64,000 bases of DNA, from assembly GCA_035519675.1 (NCBI GenBank), contig DATIWB010000001.1, positions 124,001 to 188,000 of the forward strand. Reading direction: 5' to 3'. The first letter of the stretch is position 1; every line of letters begins with the position of its first letter. The DNA comes from RPRB01 sp035519675 (GTDB lineage: Bacteria; Myxococcota; Myxococcia; Myxococcales; Myxococcaceae). The position numbers were made by a program, and so were the translations under genes. The notes beneath the pieces are model-generated. The model saw only the letters and a program-made list of their open reading frames with translations, made no database searches and was not told the origin of the DNA. Positions 18,862 to 26,747 of this stretch are shown piece by piece.

Positions 18862-21174
18862 TCAGGCGACCGCCCCCACCGGAGGCCGCTGGGCCGGCTC
18901 GCTCGGGGCAGGAACCTCCGAGCCCGGTGGCGCGGGAACCTCCGGCCGGAGCGCGTGCCCACGGGTGCGCCGGGCGAGCGCCCGGGCTCTCCGCAGGAGC
19001 TCGGAGAAGCCGCAGAGCTCGGCCTCGAACTCGAGCTGCGACCTCTCGGAGCTGTCGAGGAAGCGCCGCAGGGTGAGGAGCGAGTCCCCGCGCCGGTTCA
19101 TCCCCGGGTCGCAGGTCGTCGCGCTCTCCACCTGGGCCTCCTCGAGCCACGGCAGGTGTGAGGCGCGGAAGTACCCGCTGGGGTAGCAGAAGTGCCGGAG
19201 CGCGCGCCCGGTCACCGGCTCCAGCACCGCGCGGTTGTCCCGCAGCTCACGGAGCGCCAGCTCGCGCGCCGCCGGGAAGCGGTGCCGGTGGGTGTGGAGC
19301 TGGACGTCCAGCCCCTCGCCCGCGGCGACCCGCAGCTCCTCGGCGCTGGCCAGCGACAGCCAGCGGCCCGCGCGGACCGGCCCGAGGTCCACCCCCAGGG
19401 CGGCGGCCACCCGGTCGGCCAGCGTCTGCCGCTCCGGCTCGGACATCCGCTCCTCGGCGTGGCGGATCAGCCGCCACATCGCCTCGGTGCGCTCCGGGCC
19501 GGGCACCATCCGCACCGTCCCCACCATTCCCAGCCCGAGCTGCGACAGCTCCAGCACCGGCTCCCTGCCCTGCTGGAAGGCCCACTGGACGAGGAGGCGG
19601 AAGACCGGCGTGCCGCTCTGCACGTGGTAGGTGGTGGCGTAGAGCGTCGCCGGGAAGCCGTGCCGCTGCAGCGCGGGCCAGCCGTGGCGGAGCGTGCCGA
19701 AGAAGCCGTCGTCGATGGTGAGGGCGACGGCGGCAGGCGGCAGGGTGCCGGCGCGGAGCCTGTGGACGGCCTCCTCGAGCGGCAGGACCGGATACCGGTG
19801 CAGCGCGAGGAGCCGGCGCTCGAGGTCGTCGGGGGAGAGGAACAGCCCGGGGAAGACCCGCTGCTCGCCGGCCAGCGACGTGCCGTGCCAGCAGACGATG
19901 CGCAGCGCGTCCCGTGTCAGCAGGCGCGACAGCCGGAAGAGCCCCGTCGCCCGCGCCCCGGCGTAGAGCGACTGCTTGAGCCGGGGACGCATCCGCCGGG
20001 CCACCGTGGTCCCGGTCTCGGCTGCCCAGCGCACCGTCTCCCGCACCGCCAGCGCTCGGTCTCCGGGGAACCAGAGGTCCGAGTGGATGCGCGGGTCGAT
20101 CGAGAGCGCCGCGAAGCACGCCACCGTCCGGAGCTTGTCCCGGCGTGACACCCTGACATCCCGCATCACGCTCCACAGATGCATCAGCTCGCCGGGGACG
20201 GTCTGGCGGCAGCGCACCCCGGCGCTCCAGCTCGGCTCGGGCTCGCGCGCCCCGAGCCAGGAGTCGACGAGGAGTCGCGGGAAGTCGACCCCCGCGGCCA
20301 GCGCCAGGTGCAGCGAGCCCCAGAAGCGCGCGTTCAGCTCCAGCAGCCGGAAGTCGCCGCTGGCCGGGTCGCGGCGGTACTCGAGCATCGCCACCCCGTT
20401 CCAGCCGATCCGCCGGAGCACCGAGAGGGCATGGGCCTCCATCTCGGGGAAGCGCACGCTCTCGCGGAACGAGGACATCCCACCGGTGTGCGGCACCTCG
20501 TGGAGCCGCCGGTGCGCGAACCGGGCACGGGGGTGCCCGTTGACCATGAGGAGGAACACCCCCACCCCGACCCCGGGCACGTGGCCCTGGACCAGGAGCC
20601 TCCGGTAATGCGGCAGCCAGCGTCCGAGCTCGGCACGGGCCTCGGTGGCGCCGTCGACCCGGAGCACCCGGCTCGGAGCGCCGGCCTGCCCGTGCACCCC
20701 GTCGGCCTTCAGCCACAGGGGCCGCCCGAGCCGCTCCAGCTGCTCCACGGGCGGCACCTCGCGCTCGACCACCTGGCTCGGCGGAAGGCGCGGGTCACCC
20801 TCCAGCGCCGACACCAGATCCGCCTTGCTGAAGGCCAGCTCGAGCAGCGACGGGTCGAAGAACGGCAAGAGATCTCGGAACTCGCCAAGCGCCGGACGGA
20901 GCCCGAGGAGGAAGAGCTCGGAGGGCACGATGGCCCGGATGCCGAGCGTGCGCACCGTGTCGCGGACCCAGGGGACGAACTCCCCGGAGGCGGGTGGCGG
21001 CTGGACGCGGGCGGTGCGGACGAAGCGCGAGTGCAGGCCGAGCGCGCCCGCGGACTCGGCGCAGGCATGCACCGGGTAGCCGGCCCGCCCGAGCGAGCGG
21101 ATGACCCCGAGCGAGCCGAGCGACCCCGCCTGCGGGACCAGGACCGGGACGCTCCGGCGGTCAACCCTCCGCAC
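18862..21174 (-). CDS. fusion of ATP-grasp ligase domain and NodB-type polysaccharide deacetylase domain
   Basis: This protein has about 770 residues. Residues 1-390 form an ATP-grasp module: a Rossmann-like start VLVPQAGSLGSLGVIRSLGRAGYPVHA, LAFSKADL, LWLKADG, and the Mg/ATP-binding RLLELNARFWGSL near 277-288. Residues 425-690 form a polysaccharide deacetylase: ALTIDDGF (metal Asp in 486-490) and, further on, VQLHTHRHRFP with metal-binding His residues. The start is taken as the GTG at 21174, overlapping the phosphatase gene stop by 14 bases; no better start follows. The protein has no clear signal peptide, so the deacetylase half appears cytoplasmic. It probably builds or trims an amino-sugar polymer or its precursor. 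The domain calls are firm and the role is inferred. Confidence 0.8.
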   Translation of the reverse strand: MRRVDRRSVPVLVPQAGSLGSLGVIRSLGRAGYPVHACAESAGALGLHSRFVRTARVQPPPASGEFVPWVRDTVRTLGIRAIVPSELFLLGLRPALGEFRDLLPFFDPSLLELAFSKADLVSALEGDPRLPPSQVVEREVPPVEQLERLGRPLWLKADGVHGQAGAPSRVLRVDGATEARAELGRWLPHYRRLLVQGHVPGVGVGVFLLMVNGHPRARFAHRRLHEVPHTGGMSSFRESVRFPEMEAHALSVLRRIGWNGVAMLEYRRDPASGDFRLLELNARFWGSLHLALAAGVDFPRLLVDSWLGAREPEPSWSAGVRCRQTVPGELMHLWSVMRDVRVSRRDKLRTVACFAALSIDPRIHSDLWFPGDRALAVRETVRWAAETGTTVARRMRPRLKQSLYAGARATGLFRLSRLLTRDALRIVCWHGTSLAGEQRVFPGLFLSPDDLERRLLALHRYPVLPLEEAVHRLRAGTLPPAAVALTIDDGFFGTLRHGWPALQRHGFPATLYATTYHVQSGTPVFRLLVQWAFQQGREPVLELSQLGLGMVGTVRMVPGPERTEAMWRLIRHAEERMSEPERQTLADRVAAALGVDLGPVRAGRWLSLASAEELRVAAGEGLDVQLHTHRHRFPAARELALRELRDNRAVLEPVTGRALRHFCYPSGYFRASHLPWLEEAQVESATTCDPGMNRRGDSLLTLRRFLDSSERSQLEFEAELCGFSELLRRARALARRTRGHALRPEVPAPPGSEVPAPSEPAQRPPVGAVA

Positions 21175-21742
21175 GCCGGCGCTCCAGCGTCCGGACCAGC
21201 GCTTCCACCGCCTCGTCGATGCAGCCGAAGCAGGTGTCGAAGTACGCCTCGGGCAGGCCATAGGGGTCGGCGAGCACCGGGCGCGGGGAGCGGCACCAGA
21301 GCCCGAGCAAGGTGACCTGGGCCCGCGGATGCGCCCGCTTCAGGGCGCGGGCCTGGTGCGGCTCCATGGCCACCAGGAGGTCGCCCGCCGTCGGACGGAT
21401 GTCCCTGGCGCGGCGCGAGGCGCGCGGGAGCAGCTCGATGCCCCGGCGACGCGCCGCCCGGACCGCCGTGGCGTCCGGCGGCGAGCGCCCGTCCGCGCTC
21501 AGCCCGAACGAGACGGCCTCGACCCCGAGCGCCCGGGCACGTGCCTCGGCGTAGCGGCTCCGGCAGACGTTTCCGGCGCAGACGAACACCAGGCGGAGCA
21601 CGCGGCTCGCATCGAAGGTCTGGAGGTCGGCGTAGAGGCCGAGCCGGCGCAGCCAGGAGGTCGCCTGGTGACGGACCCAGGCCTGCTTCCGCCCATGCTG
21701 CTGCCTCACGCCCCTCGACCAGACCGTCAGCGCGCCCGTCAC
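21161..21742 (-). CDS. low-molecular-weight protein tyrosine phosphatase
   Basis: This 193-residue protein has an N-terminal extension of about 50 residues before the LMW-PTP fold. The phosphate loop is VFVC55-AGNVC-R61-SRYAE (C-x5-R), and the general acid is the Asp in VLADPYGLPEAYFDTC near residue 158. Bacterial members near polysaccharide genes dephosphorylate BY-kinases and regulate export (the Wzb type); no kinase partner is in this window. Its stop overlaps the start of the ATP-grasp/NodB gene, so the two are translationally coupled. The start GTG 21742 is uncertain; GTG 21709 is an alternative. It is divergent from the GT4 gene. Confidence 0.83.
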   Translation of the reverse strand: MTGALTVWSRGVRQQHGRKQAWVRHQATSWLRRLGLYADLQTFDASRVLRLVFVCAGNVCRSRYAEARARALGVEAVSFGLSADGRSPPDATAVRAARRRGIELLPRASRRARDIRPTAGDLLVAMEPHQARALKRAHPRAQVTLLGLWCRSPRPVLADPYGLPEAYFDTCFGCIDEAVEALVRTLERRRAEG

Positions 21743-21812
21743 GGTACCGGGAAGCTAGGTCCGCCGGGCCGTGCGGCAAGCCGCCCCGGGGGCCGGGCTG
21801 TCCGCCGGAGGA

Positions 21813-21828
21813 CCGTGCCCCGGCACGG
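21813..21828. promoter_or_regulatory. palindrome in divergent promoter region
   Basis: CCGTGCC-cc-GGCACGG, a perfect 7-base inverted repeat with a 2-base centre, lies 33 bases before the GT4 start in the 118-base gap between the phosphatase and glycosyltransferase genes. The position suits an operator shared by both transcripts. In 70% GC DNA, chance occurrence is quite possible. Confidence 0.3.
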
Positions 21829-21860
21829 ACGCCCCAGGCTCCCTAGGTTGGTGCCCGCCC

Positions 21861-23021
21861 GTGGGCACCCTGCTCTGCGTCGCCAACTTCCCGGCCAGCA
21901 CCGGGTACGCCTGGACCTTCATCGGCCGGATGTTCGCCGAGGTGGCCAACGCGCTCGCCCGCGAGGGGATCCGCACCCGCGTGGCCTACCCGGTGCTCGA
22001 CGCCCGGCCCGACGCGCTGGCCGGGAGTGCCGCCGACGTCCTGGGCCTCGATCTCTCGCTCTCCTCGCCGCGGTCGATCCGCGCCGCGGTGGACCTCGTC
22101 CGGCGTGAGCGCGTCCGTGCGGTGTGGCTCATCGACCGCCCGGTGGTCTCGCCGGCCTACGCCGTGCTCCACGCGGCCGGGGTGCGCCGGGTGGTGGTGC
22201 ACGACCACAGCTCCGGCACCCGTCCGGTGCATGGCGGGGTGCGTAGCGTCGCCAAGCGGCTCGCGACCCGCCTCCCCTGGGCGGCGGCAGACGCCGTGGT
22301 GGCGGTGAGCGAGTACGTCGCCCACCGGCAGCGCACCGCGGGCGGAGTTCCTCCCGCGCGGATTCACCTGGTGCCGAATCCGGTCTCGATTCCCGAGGCG
22401 CTGTCGCCACGGGCCGAGGTCCGCGCCGGGCTCGGGCTCGTCCCCGGACGGCGGCTGGTCGCGGCGGCCGGGCGACTGACAGCGGAGAAGGGGTTCGCCG
22501 ACCTGCTCGAGGCGGCGGACCGCTTGCCCGAGGACGTGGACCTGCTCGTTCTCGGCGACGGACCGGAGCGGTCCCGACTCGAGGCGCTGCGGGCCCAGCT
22601 GCGAACCGGCGCCCGCGTCCGCCTCGTGGGACCGCGCCCGGACGCTGCGGAGTGCGTCGCCGCCGCCGACGTGTGCGTCGTGCCCTCCCGGTGGGAGGAG
22701 GCCTTCTGTCTCGCCGCGGCCGAGCCGCTGGCGCGCGGCCGGCCGCTGGTCGCCACCCGGGTGGGTGCCATTCCCGAGCTGGTCCACGACGAGGTGACCG
22801 GGCTTCTCGTCCCACCTGAGTCGCCGCCCGCGCTGGCGGGGGCCATCCGGCGGCTGCTGGACACGCCGGATCTCTGCGCGGCGCTGGGTCAGGCCGGACG
22901 CGCCCACCTCGTCGCCAGGCACGGGTGGCCACGGGCCGTCGCCGGAATGGCGTCGGTGCTCGCGCCGGCGTTCGGTGCCCACCGGGATGTGGGCAGCAGC
23001 GTACCCGTGCCCAAACGTTGA
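21861..23021 (+). CDS. glycosyltransferase family 4
   Basis: This protein of about 386 residues has the GT-B fold. The C-terminal nucleotide-sugar half carries AAAGRLTAEKGFADLLEAADRL (about 205), VLGDGPERSRLE, VRLVGPRPDAAECVAAADVCVVPSRWEEAFCLAAAEPLARGRPLVATRVGAIPELV, including the E-x7-E motif of GT4 retaining enzymes. The N-terminal acceptor half has VSEYVAHRQ near 155. The GTG at 21861 is used because VGTLLCVANFPASTGYAW is the natural opening; upstream in-frame sequence is not family-like. With the adjacent phosphatase and ATP-grasp/NodB genes it points to an exopolysaccharide or glycolipid function. The sugar specificity is unknown. Confidence 0.86.
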   Translation: MGTLLCVANFPASTGYAWTFIGRMFAEVANALAREGIRTRVAYPVLDARPDALAGSAADVLGLDLSLSSPRSIRAAVDLVRRERVRAVWLIDRPVVSPAYAVLHAAGVRRVVVHDHSSGTRPVHGGVRSVAKRLATRLPWAAADAVVAVSEYVAHRQRTAGGVPPARIHLVPNPVSIPEALSPRAEVRAGLGLVPGRRLVAAAGRLTAEKGFADLLEAADRLPEDVDLLVLGDGPERSRLEALRAQLRTGARVRLVGPRPDAAECVAAADVCVVPSRWEEAFCLAAAEPLARGRPLVATRVGAIPELVHDEVTGLLVPPESPPALAGAIRRLLDTPDLCAALGQAGRAHLVARHGWPRAVAGMASVLAPAFGAHRDVGSSVPVPKR

Positions 23022-23073
23022 CGCGGGTGCCGAAAGGCGATGTCGTCAGGGCCCTCCCCGAACGAGAGAGAGA

Positions 23074-24558
23074 ATGCGCATCCCGCTCGTGGTGTTCCTC
23101 GCCCCCGTGGCCCTCGCGATCGCCTGCAGCGACGAGGGGCCCATCCAGAACGTCGGCCCGAAGCTCACCATCTCCCCGGGGACGGTCAGCGTGGAGACGG
23201 GCGCGGACCCGATCACCTTGCAGGCGGTTCCGCAGAACGGCGACCTCACCGGGAACGTCACCTGGGAGGTGTTCACCGGGAACGCCGGAACGCTCGCGCC
23301 GAGCAACGGTCAGACGGTCCTCTTCACCCCCACCGACCTCGGCTCCACGGGTGGGCCGGTGGTGATCAAGGCCACGGCGACCGTGGGCGGCACGCTCCAG
23401 CCCGCCACCGCCGCGGTCCAGGTGACACCCTCGACCCACGGCCGCATTGCGCTGGGCATCGACCCCGGCGGGGCGGTCGGCTCGGTGGACATCACCGACC
23501 CCACCGGGGGAAGCAAGGTGACCTTCGTCGCCAGCGGGCCCACGGTGCTCCGGAGCAAGATCATCGACGCCGGCACCTACGTCGTCACTGCCGACGCGGG
23601 CATCGCGGTCCCCGGCACCATCGTCGACGGCATCTGGGACGGGACGGTGCAGTTCGACGGGGGCACCCCGGCCCGCTCGGTCCAGGTCCCGGTCAAGCCG
23701 AACCAGGAGACCACCGTCGCGGTGACCTTCGCCCTCCGAGGTGGCCTGGGGCGGCTATGGGTACCGGCGGACGGGGCGATCCGCAGCTACACCGAGACCC
23801 AGCTGCTGGTGGACCGCGCGAGCGAGAACGGCCTGAGCGTGGGGGGAGCGCGCGCGCTCGCCTTCGACGCCGACGGGAACCTCTGGGCCACGTTCTCCGA
23901 CGGGGTGCGCATGTTCACTCCCGAGACGCTGGCCAGTGACGGGAGCACGCCCAGCAGGACCATCTCCCTGGCCGACGCCACCGGCATCGCCATCCGGGGC
24001 GACACCATCGCCGTGGCGAGCTGCAGCGGGAACTCGGTCTCGACCTTCTCGCGCAGCGACGCCAACGCCACGCCCTCGAAGATCATCACCGTGACCTGCC
24101 CCTGGGGCATCAGCTACGACAGCGGGAACACCGGGAAGCTCTGGGTGGCCTCCAAGCAGGCCGGGGTGAACGGCCACGTCTTTCGCTACCCCGCCGGCGG
24201 CGGCACGGCGGAGAGCGGGGTTGGCGCCGCAGTGGCCGACGCCTACGGCATCGTGGTGGACGCGAGCAACCCGCCGAAGGTCTGGGCGAGCAGCTGCAGC
24301 GGGAACTTCATCCAGCAGGTCAGCCCGACGGTGGGCAGTGCCCTCGCGCTGCCGGACTTCGCTTGCCCGGGCGGCATGGCCTTCGACAAGCTGGGCAACC
24401 TCTGGGTGATCTCCGGCGGGAACCAGAGCAACCCCAGCGGGAACCTGGTGCAGGTGTCCGAGTCCAGCGGCGTCGTTCAGCTCAACTCGCTCACCCAGGT
24501 GACGTTCGGCGGGCTGGCGTTCGATCCCGGCGCAGCCGGCCTCCCCGTTCACCAGTAG
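23074..24558 (+). CDS. lipoprotein with Ig-like region and NHL/SMP-30-type beta-propeller
   Basis: This 494-residue protein has signal MRIPLVVFLAPVALAIAC with the anchor Cys near residue 18. Residues 20-115 look like a bacterial Ig-like beta sandwich (LTISPGTVSVETGADPITLQA). From about 230 a propeller repeats the pattern GLxFDxxGNLWV: ARALAFDADGNLWATF, WGISYDSGNTGKLWVAS, YGIVVDASNPPKVWAS, GGMAFDKLGNLWVIS. Such proteins are surface-exposed and of unknown ligand. The ATG at 23074 is preceded by GAGAGAGA and gives a clean signal peptide. It follows the glycosyltransferase by about 50 bases on the same strand. Confidence 0.75.
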   Translation: MRIPLVVFLAPVALAIACSDEGPIQNVGPKLTISPGTVSVETGADPITLQAVPQNGDLTGNVTWEVFTGNAGTLAPSNGQTVLFTPTDLGSTGGPVVIKATATVGGTLQPATAAVQVTPSTHGRIALGIDPGGAVGSVDITDPTGGSKVTFVASGPTVLRSKIIDAGTYVVTADAGIAVPGTIVDGIWDGTVQFDGGTPARSVQVPVKPNQETTVAVTFALRGGLGRLWVPADGAIRSYTETQLLVDRASENGLSVGGARALAFDADGNLWATFSDGVRMFTPETLASDGSTPSRTISLADATGIAIRGDTIAVASCSGNSVSTFSRSDANATPSKIITVTCPWGISYDSGNTGKLWVASKQAGVNGHVFRYPAGGGTAESGVGAAVADAYGIVVDASNPPKVWASSCSGNFIQQVSPTVGSALALPDFACPGGMAFDKLGNLWVISGGNQSNPSGNLVQVSESSGVVQLNSLTQVTFGGLAFDPGAAGLPVHQ

Positions 24559-24643
24559 CGGAACCGGCGCCGAGGCGCTTGCCAACCGGCGCGGCAAGGC
24601 ACACCTCGTCAGCACCGATGACAGGCCGAGCGAAGTCGAACCG

Positions 24644-25753
24644 ATGATCCGCGGCCTGCGCCTGTGGAAGCGCCCGCTCGCGCTGGCGCTCTCGCTGCTC
24701 TCCGTCTGGGCCGTCTGGCTGGGACTGGTCAAGGCCCAGAACGTCTTCCTCCTCGGGTTCCTGGCGATCCTCGTCGCGGCGATGTTCTCCTTCCCGGTGG
24801 GCTGGCTCTCCCGGGTGATGCCCCGGGCGGTGGCGGTGGTGGTCACCGTGCTGCTCACCTTCGGGATGGTGGGCGGGGTGGTGGCGATCGCCGCACCGGT
24901 GGTGGTCGACCAGGGCAAGCAGCTCCTCGACGGCCTCCCCGATGCGACGCGGAAGGCGGAGAACTGGCTCCGTCGCGCCCAGCGAGACAGGACCGTGCGC
25001 CAGCTCACCAACGGCAAGGACGTGGCCGGGATGGTGAAGGCCAAGGTCCCGCAGGCGATGGAGACCGTGGCCACCTTCACCCCGATGGCGGTGGGGCACG
25101 TGGTGGAGCTGGTCTCCACCTTCGTCCTGCTGATCGTCCTCGCGGCCTTCCTGGTGTACTGCCCTTCACTCTACGAGCGAGGGATCCGCTCGCTGCTCCC
25201 TCGCAGCTTCGAGCCGGCGTTCGACGAGCTGTGGACGCGGCTCGGGCGCGGGCTCCGGGGGTGGGTCGGGGGGACTGTGACGGCGATGTTCCTGATGGGC
25301 TCGGTGACGGCGGTGGGCCTGTTCTTCGCCGGCATCCAGGGCTGGGCGCTGCTCGGCCTGCTGACCTTCTTCGGGACCTTCGTGCCCTACGTGGGCGCGG
25401 TGTCCAGCTCGGTGCCGGGGCTCCTCATCGGGCTCTCGCAGTCACCGCACCATTTCCTGCTGGCGCTGGGGGTGTACGTCGGGGTGCACGTCATCGAGGG
25501 CTACCTGGTGCAGCCCTACGTGATGCGGCGGGCGGTGGAGGCGAACCCGGCGCTGCTCCTGTTCTTCCAGGCGATCATGGGCGCGCTCTTCGGGCTCCTG
25601 GGCCTGATGGTGGCGACCCCGCTGCTCACCGTCATCCAGATCATCGTCACCACGCTCTGGATCGAGGGACGGCTGCGCAAGAAGCCGCCGACCGACGCGA
25701 CAGCTGAGGAGTCGACGCCTTCGACCGGCGCGGCCGTTCCGGCGCTCCAATGA
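24644..25753 (+). CDS. AI-2E family (PerM/YdiK-type) membrane transporter
   Basis: This 369-residue protein has hydrophobic segments at about 10-30, 35-55 and 60-85, a soluble segment at 90-150, then five more helices to about 345. The family signature region GLLTFFGTFVPYVGAVSSSVPGLLIGL and YLVQPYVMRRAVEANPALLLF are both present. Members have been linked to quorum-signal export, sodium/proton exchange or general permease roles, and the substrate here is unknown. The C-terminal tail is a short acidic/Thr-rich extension. Nothing in the neighbourhood ties it to quorum sensing. Confidence 0.85.
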   Translation: MIRGLRLWKRPLALALSLLSVWAVWLGLVKAQNVFLLGFLAILVAAMFSFPVGWLSRVMPRAVAVVVTVLLTFGMVGGVVAIAAPVVVDQGKQLLDGLPDATRKAENWLRRAQRDRTVRQLTNGKDVAGMVKAKVPQAMETVATFTPMAVGHVVELVSTFVLLIVLAAFLVYCPSLYERGIRSLLPRSFEPAFDELWTRLGRGLRGWVGGTVTAMFLMGSVTAVGLFFAGIQGWALLGLLTFFGTFVPYVGAVSSSVPGLLIGLSQSPHHFLLALGVYVGVHVIEGYLVQPYVMRRAVEANPALLLFFQAIMGALFGLLGLMVATPLLTVIQIIVTTLWIEGRLRKKPPTDATAEESTPSTGAAVPALQ

Positions 25754-25795
25754 GCGAGGCCGGGGCGGCACCGCTCCGGGGCGGCCGCGGTGCTC

Positions 25796-26032
25796 TCAGC
25801 GCGCGGGGCGAGAACCGCCGGATGGGGTGCGGCCCGGCTGCACCCGGAAGCGCAGCCCGTACTGCCGTGCGCACGGGTTGGAGCAGAACCACCCCGCCAC
25901 CGGATCCAGGACGGCTCCGGCGAGGAACAGCTCCTCGTTCGTGGTCGCGGGAATGACGGTGCGGCACCACAGGCAGGTGGTGCCCTCCTTCTCCTCGTCG
26001 CGCGCTGACCGGCGCTTCAGGAAGCGCAGCAT
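25796..26032 (-). CDS. small zinc-ribbon protein
   Basis: This 78-residue protein starts at the ATG at 26032 (MLRFLKRRSARDEEK). It has four cysteines in two pairs, CLWC (about 20-23) and CSNPC (about 50-54), spaced like a treble-clef or ribbon zinc site, with VIPATTNEELFLAGAVLDPVAGWF between them. No DNA-binding or enzymatic role can be named. It lies 55 bases after the zinc-ribbon/coiled-coil/TM gene on the same strand and is likely the third gene of the unit that begins with the AAA ATPase. Confidence 0.6.
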   Translation of the reverse strand: MLRFLKRRSARDEEKEGTTCLWCRTVIPATTNEELFLAGAVLDPVAGWFCSNPCARQYGLRFRVQPGRTPSGGSRPAR

Positions 26033-26087
26033 GCCGGCACGCTGTAACTTGGCCGCACGAGCGGCAAGAGGGCGGGGGAAGCCCTGC

Positions 26088-26747
26088 TCAGCGGTGGACG
26101 CTTGACTGGTCCCCTGGGTCATCCTCGACCCGTCTGACTCTGGCCCAGGCCACGACCGCCCGGACGCAGACGGCTCCGAGCAGGAAGGCGAAGAGGCCAC
26201 GGGCCAGCGGTCCGCGCGGGAGGAGGACCAGCGCCAGCAGGCCGAGGAGGAGCACCGCTCCGGCGAACCTGGAGGGCAGCCCGGACCGGGCCAACCCTTC
26301 GCGCGCGGCGACCTGCCGGGCGATCTCCTCGCCCAGGGCCTGGCGCTCCTGCTGGAGCCGACGCGCTGCCTCGAGCTCCTGCTGCCGTGTGCGCCGATGC
26401 TCCGCCTCGTGCCGGGCGAGCTCCTCGCGGTGCGCGTCCCAGAGCGCGGTGTTGAAGGCCACCGCCTCCAGCGTGTCCAGCGCGGTGCCGCACCCACAGC
26501 GCCTCGACCCGAGCGGGGAGTCCACGCCGCACGCCGGGCAGCGGACGAAGGGCTGGGCGTCCGATCGGGGCAGAAGCTCGAGCGGCGCCTCGACCGGCGG
26601 GGCGAAGCGTTCCAGCCCTGCCGGGTGTACCTCGGGGAGCGGCGCGCTCGGCTCGATCGCCTGGAAGCGGTCTCCGGTGGCGGGGCGGGAGGCGCCGCTG
26701 GTGGTGCGCGAGCGCTCCAGCCGCTGGAACCGGGTGAGGAACTTCAC
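26088..26747 (-). CDS. zinc-ribbon, coiled-coil, C-terminal membrane protein
   Basis: This protein of about 219 residues starts at a GTG (26747) whose GTGA overlaps the stop of the AAA ATPase, so the two are translationally coupled. Residues 70-86 form a zinc ribbon (C-PA-C ... C-G-C). Residues 95-160 are a strongly charged helix (HEAEHRRTRQQELEAARRLQQERQ), probably a coiled coil. Two hydrophobic segments near 175-205 (AVLLLGLLALVLL and LFAFLLGAVCV) anchor it in the inner membrane. The family is unknown. The coupling suggests it is a partner or membrane dock for the ATPase. Confidence 0.65.
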   Translation of the reverse strand: MKFLTRFQRLERSRTTSGASRPATGDRFQAIEPSAPLPEVHPAGLERFAPPVEAPLELLPRSDAQPFVRCPACGVDSPLGSRRCGCGTALDTLEAVAFNTALWDAHREELARHEAEHRRTRQQELEAARRLQQERQALGEEIARQVAAREGLARSGLPSRFAGAVLLLGLLALVLLPRGPLARGLFAFLLGAVCVRAVVAWARVRRVEDDPGDQSSVHR

